Origin: Paracoccaceae bacterium
Lineage (GTDB): Bacteria > Pseudomonadota > Alphaproteobacteria > Rhodobacterales > Rhodobacteraceae
NCBI GenBank assembly: GCA_024742455.1
Contig: JANSYL010000017.1
Coordinates: 1 to 35,461, forward strand
Length of the DNA: 35,461 nt
Direction: 5' to 3'
In this document: positions 32,957 to 35,461 of the stretch, one piece after another
Numbering within the stretch: the first letter of the stretch is position 1
Layout of the letters: the number at the start of each line of letters is the position of its first letter
Position numbers and translations under genes: made by a program
Notes under the pieces: model-generated
Seen by the model: the letters and a program-made list of their open reading frames with translations, nothing else
What the model was told of the DNA's origin: nothing
Database searches by the model: none

Positions 32957-35110
32957 ATGGACCCCTCCGAGCAGACGGAACTCGACATGCGCCAGGTTTT
33001 CGGCGTCATCAGGCGGCAGTCGCGGCTGATCCTTGCGACCATTCTGGTCGTGGTCGCCGCTGCCCTGCTTTACGCCGTGACGGTCACTCCGCTTTACCGC
33101 GCCGAGGCGCTGATCCTTGTCGATCCTGCTGAACAGAACCTGCTCGATCCCACCCAGCAGGGATCGCTGAACGGCAACACGTTGAACGCGCGCGTCGACA
33201 GCGAGGTGGAAATCCTGCGCTCGCAGGCAATGGCACTGGCCGTTGTCGAAGCGGCAAACCTGATTGCGGACCCCGAATTCGGGCCGCGGCTGTCGACCCG
33301 GGAACGCCTGTTGCAGGCCATCGGTATGGATCCTGCCGCGCCCGAAAGCGGCGCGCGGCTGCTGAATGACGTCGTGACCCGGTTCGAGGCCGCGCGCGAC
33401 GTGCGCCGCAGCGGGCTGACCTATATCATCGCCGTCGGCGTCACCGCCGAAGACCCCGCACGCGCCGCCCGTTTGGCCAATGCCCTGGCCCAGACATACA
33501 TCGATCAGCAGGTCCGGGCGAAGGTGGTGGGGGCGCTGGCCGCGCGGGATGTGCTGAACGGGCAGATCGCCACGGCGCAGGACCGGCTGGCGCGGTCGGA
33601 GGAACGGCTGGACAGTTTCATTTTCGACAATCTGGACCGCCTCGACGATGAAAGCGGGGCCGATGAGATTGCCGCGCTGCGGGGCCAACTTGCCGAGATC
33701 GAGCGGACCCGCGCCAACCGGGCTGAACTGACCGGCCTGGCCGAAGAAGCGCTTGCCCTGCGGGATTGGACGTCGCTCGCCCGTCTGCTGGAGGATGAGG
33801 CCCTGGCCGAGCTGGAACGGGAGCGCCGTGATCTTGCCGCCCGCCTCGCCGGCGCCGATGACGATGACGCCCCGGCCTTCGATCTGCGCGCCGCGCTCGA
33901 CCAGCTTGACGCCGATCTCGAAACCCGCGCCGGCGCCAACCTGTCGGGGTTGCGCGCGGATCTTGAGGGGATCGACGCAGAAGCCGGTCGTTTCCGCGAC
34001 GAGATCCGCAGCACGCTTTTGCGCTCGGATTTATCCTCGAACACCCTTGCCGAGGTATTCACGCTGCGCCAGGAGGCGGAGCTTTCGCGACAGCAATACC
34101 GCACGCTTCTGGCCCGGCTGTCGCAACTGGAAACCGAGGCCCTGGTACAGGTTGCCGACAGCCGCATCGTATCGCAGGCACTGCCGCCCAATGAGCCCGA
34201 CTTTCCGAACACGGGCCTGATCCTGGTGCTTGCCCTCGTGGTGTCCGCCGCGCTCGGGCTCGGGCTGGCATTTGCCAATGAATTCTATGTCGGCGGCGTG
34301 ACGTCGGACACGCAGCTGGCCAGCCTCGTGCAGGTGCCGGTGGCCGCCACCGTCCCGAAACAGGCCGTCAACGGCGCGATGACCTCGGTGGCCGATCTTG
34401 TGGCCACCAAGCCGCTGTCGGCCTATTCCGAGGTATTCCGGCATCTGCGCGCCAGTCTCGATCAGGGGTTCCGCGCCCGCGACAGCCTGCAGGACCCGGC
34501 GACCGGGGGCGCCGGGGGCAAGGTGATCCTGTTCAGTTCGTCGATCCCGGCCGAAGGCAAATCCACCGCGGCGCTGGCCCTTGCACGCACCTATGCGATC
34601 TTCGGCAAGAGGACGATCCTGATCGATGCGGATCTGCGGAAACCTTCCCTGGCGCAGCAACTGGCGACCGAGCCCGAGGGGTCCATGCTGGAATACCTGC
34701 AGGGTGAACTGCCGGACGAGGAAGAGCTGAGTTTCTACGCCCTCGACCCGGCGAGCAGCCTGCTGGTGTTTCTCAGCCGGGGTCGCAGCGATCTGCCCAC
34801 GGACCAGCTGCTGGTCTCAAGCAGGTTCGCCGAACTGGTCGATGCGGCCCGTGAAAGCGCCGACATCGTCATCATCGACAGCCCGCCGATCCTGCCGGTC
34901 GTCGACGCGCGATACATCGTGCATCACGCCGATGCGGTGCTGATGGTGACGCGCTTTGCCCTGACTACCCAGTCCGACATTCGGCGTGCCGCGGCCCAGA
35001 TCAGAGACGCGATGAAACCGGGCGCTATCCTGATGGGTATTCTGTCGCACCGCGAAGGTGTCGAGACCGCCTATCGCAATCTGGGCGAGACCGGCTACGC
35101 CACCGAATGA
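32957..35110 (+). CDS. Wzz/BY-kinase (polysaccharide co-polymerase and tyrosine autokinase)
   Basis: 717 residues. The Wzz domain includes a first helix (about 19-40, RLILATILVVVAAALLYAVT), a long coiled-coil periplasmic region (about 190-400) and a second helix (about 419-441, LILVLALVVSAALGLGLAFA). A cytoplasmic BY-kinase domain follows: Walker A in SSSIPAEGKSTAAL (K535), Walker A' ILIDADLRKP (D557, D559) and Walker B VIIDSPP (D641). The C-terminus has only two tyrosines (AYRNLGETGYATE), fewer than the usual cluster. It controls chain length and export by autophosphorylation cycles. ATG 32957 follows GGATCAGCGACG, a weak site. Confidence 0.93.
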   Translation: MDPSEQTELDMRQVFGVIRRQSRLILATILVVVAAALLYAVTVTPLYRAEALILVDPAEQNLLDPTQQGSLNGNTLNARVDSEVEILRSQAMALAVVEAANLIADPEFGPRLSTRERLLQAIGMDPAAPESGARLLNDVVTRFEAARDVRRSGLTYIIAVGVTAEDPARAARLANALAQTYIDQQVRAKVVGALAARDVLNGQIATAQDRLARSEERLDSFIFDNLDRLDDESGADEIAALRGQLAEIERTRANRAELTGLAEEALALRDWTSLARLLEDEALAELERERRDLAARLAGADDDDAPAFDLRAALDQLDADLETRAGANLSGLRADLEGIDAEAGRFRDEIRSTLLRSDLSSNTLAEVFTLRQEAELSRQQYRTLLARLSQLETEALVQVADSRIVSQALPPNEPDFPNTGLILVLALVVSAALGLGLAFANEFYVGGVTSDTQLASLVQVPVAATVPKQAVNGAMTSVADLVATKPLSAYSEVFRHLRASLDQGFRARDSLQDPATGGAGGKVILFSSSIPAEGKSTAALALARTYAIFGKRTILIDADLRKPSLAQQLATEPEGSMLEYLQGELPDEEELSFYALDPASSLLVFLSRGRSDLPTDQLLVSSRFAELVDAARESADIVIIDSPPILPVVDARYIVHHADAVLMVTRFALTTQSDIRRAAAQIRDAMKPGAILMGILSHREGVETAYRNLGETGYATE

Positions 35111-35322
35111 GGTTTGGCCCCCTGCGCCGGTCGACGGGCGGATTTATCGAAAATGGTGCAAGCCATCGTTTTTGAAACGAAAATTCAGCGTCGAAAGCCC
35201 TGTTCGAAAGACTCCCTTCGAAATGGGTGGCGCGCGCTCTCCCGAATCCCAATTCGTTAACGCGGCTTTTCTTTCGAATCCGAATTTAATTCATTTTTAA
35301 CAAACATAACCAAATCCTTAGG
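35111..35322. other. AT-rich intergenic region after the BY-kinase, with repeated TTCGAAA motifs
   Basis: Within 212 bases there are six same-strand CGAAA-type motifs (35147, 35178, 35191, 35203, 35217, 35273) and an exact TTAA-N7-TTAAC at 35286-35301. No terminator hairpin is obvious after the kinase. The composition resembles the upstream region of the kinase operon, so this looks like a promoter region for a gene now cut off by the insertion element. Confidence 0.6.
35286..35301. promoter_or_regulatory. Exact CtrA full-site consensus (TTAA-N7-TTAAC)
   Basis: TTAATTCATTTTTAAC is an exact match to the CtrA full-site form, in the AT-rich region after the BY-kinase gene and 21 bases before the apparent IS481 end. 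The surrounding AT-richness raises the chance of a random match. Confidence 0.42.
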
Positions 35323-35461
35323 TGTACCATCCCGGATGATCACATAGCCCCTCGTCGATCGGCGCTTTTCATGGCAGGCTGGGTTCTGACCGAGGCGCGG
35401 GACGGGAGAGCGACATGCTGATCAAGCTTCACAGTCAGGCAACCACGACGCCGAAGATCAG
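35323..35461 (+). mobile_element. IS481-family element, left end (continues beyond the window)
   Basis: The probable terminal inverted repeat begins TGTACCATCCCGGATGATCA at 35323, about 90 bases before a transposase start of the IS481 family. The far end and the target-site duplication are outside the window, so the exact boundary is inferred. Confidence 0.6.
35415..35461 (+). CDS. IS481-family transposase, N-terminal fragment (continues beyond the window)
   Basis: ATG 35415 after GGGAGAG opens MLIKLHSQATTTPKI, the usual N-terminus of IS481 transposases, which continue with a helix-turn-helix and an rve DDE domain. Only 15 codons are visible, so intactness cannot be judged. Confidence 0.8.
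   Translation, partial: MLIKLHSQATTTPKI

Overview
The window is about 35 kb of GC-rich DNA, almost certainly chromosomal, from an alphaproteobacterium of the Rhodobacterales (Roseobacter-type). I infer this from codon use, from the content (split leuC/leuD/leuB, dapA-trmO-smpB, an sseA-aminotransferase-yhhQ run, MnmD beside a separate FAD oxidase) and from a 17-nt stretch matching the alphaproteobacterial 16S rRNA 3' end. The window starts inside an IS256-type element and ends inside an IS481-type element.

Region 1 (1-1.95 kb) is heavily rearranged. An intact arfB gene (minus strand) is followed by repeated copies of its own 3' end, each coupled to a GTAGGG-type palindrome. Between the copies sits a parD antitoxin gene with a promoter/operator. 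Its parE toxin partner is broken and fused in frame to another copy of the arfB tail. Between arfB and yhhQ is a compact unit of about 200 nt: a possible promoter, a Shine-Dalgarno complementary to 17 nt of the 16S 3' tail, an 18-codon ORF and an intrinsic terminator. I do not recognise it.

Region 2 (1.95-21.9 kb) is housekeeping: yhhQ, an aromatic/aspartate aminotransferase, a GNAT protein and sseA form one minus-strand run. smpB, trmO and dapA form a second. They are followed by a periplasmic lytic transglycosylase, an orphan ThDP enzyme, an FMN reductase, a split MnmC equivalent (FAD oxidase and MnmD, divergent), an EamA exporter, leuC, an HdeD-like protein, an antisense MFS transporter, leuD, an unknown membrane protein, a degenerate endonuclease/phosphatase-fold protein, leuB and tRNA-Pro(CGG).

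Region 3 (21.9-35.1 kb) is a cell-surface or exopolysaccharide locus. It holds a GT2-like glycosyltransferase, two small exported proteins, a Wzy-like polymerase, a Wzx-like flippase, and two translationally coupled GT4 glycosyltransferases on the minus strand. A divergent plus-strand operon then encodes a small membrane-anchored protein, an O-antigen-ligase-type protein, a PPP-family metallophosphatase and a Wzz/BY-kinase. The two large intergenic regions here each carry an exact TTAA-N7-TTAAC site, the CtrA full-site consensus. The right-hand one also has a cluster of TTCGAAA-like motifs and is interrupted by the IS481 element, beyond which further polysaccharide genes may lie.
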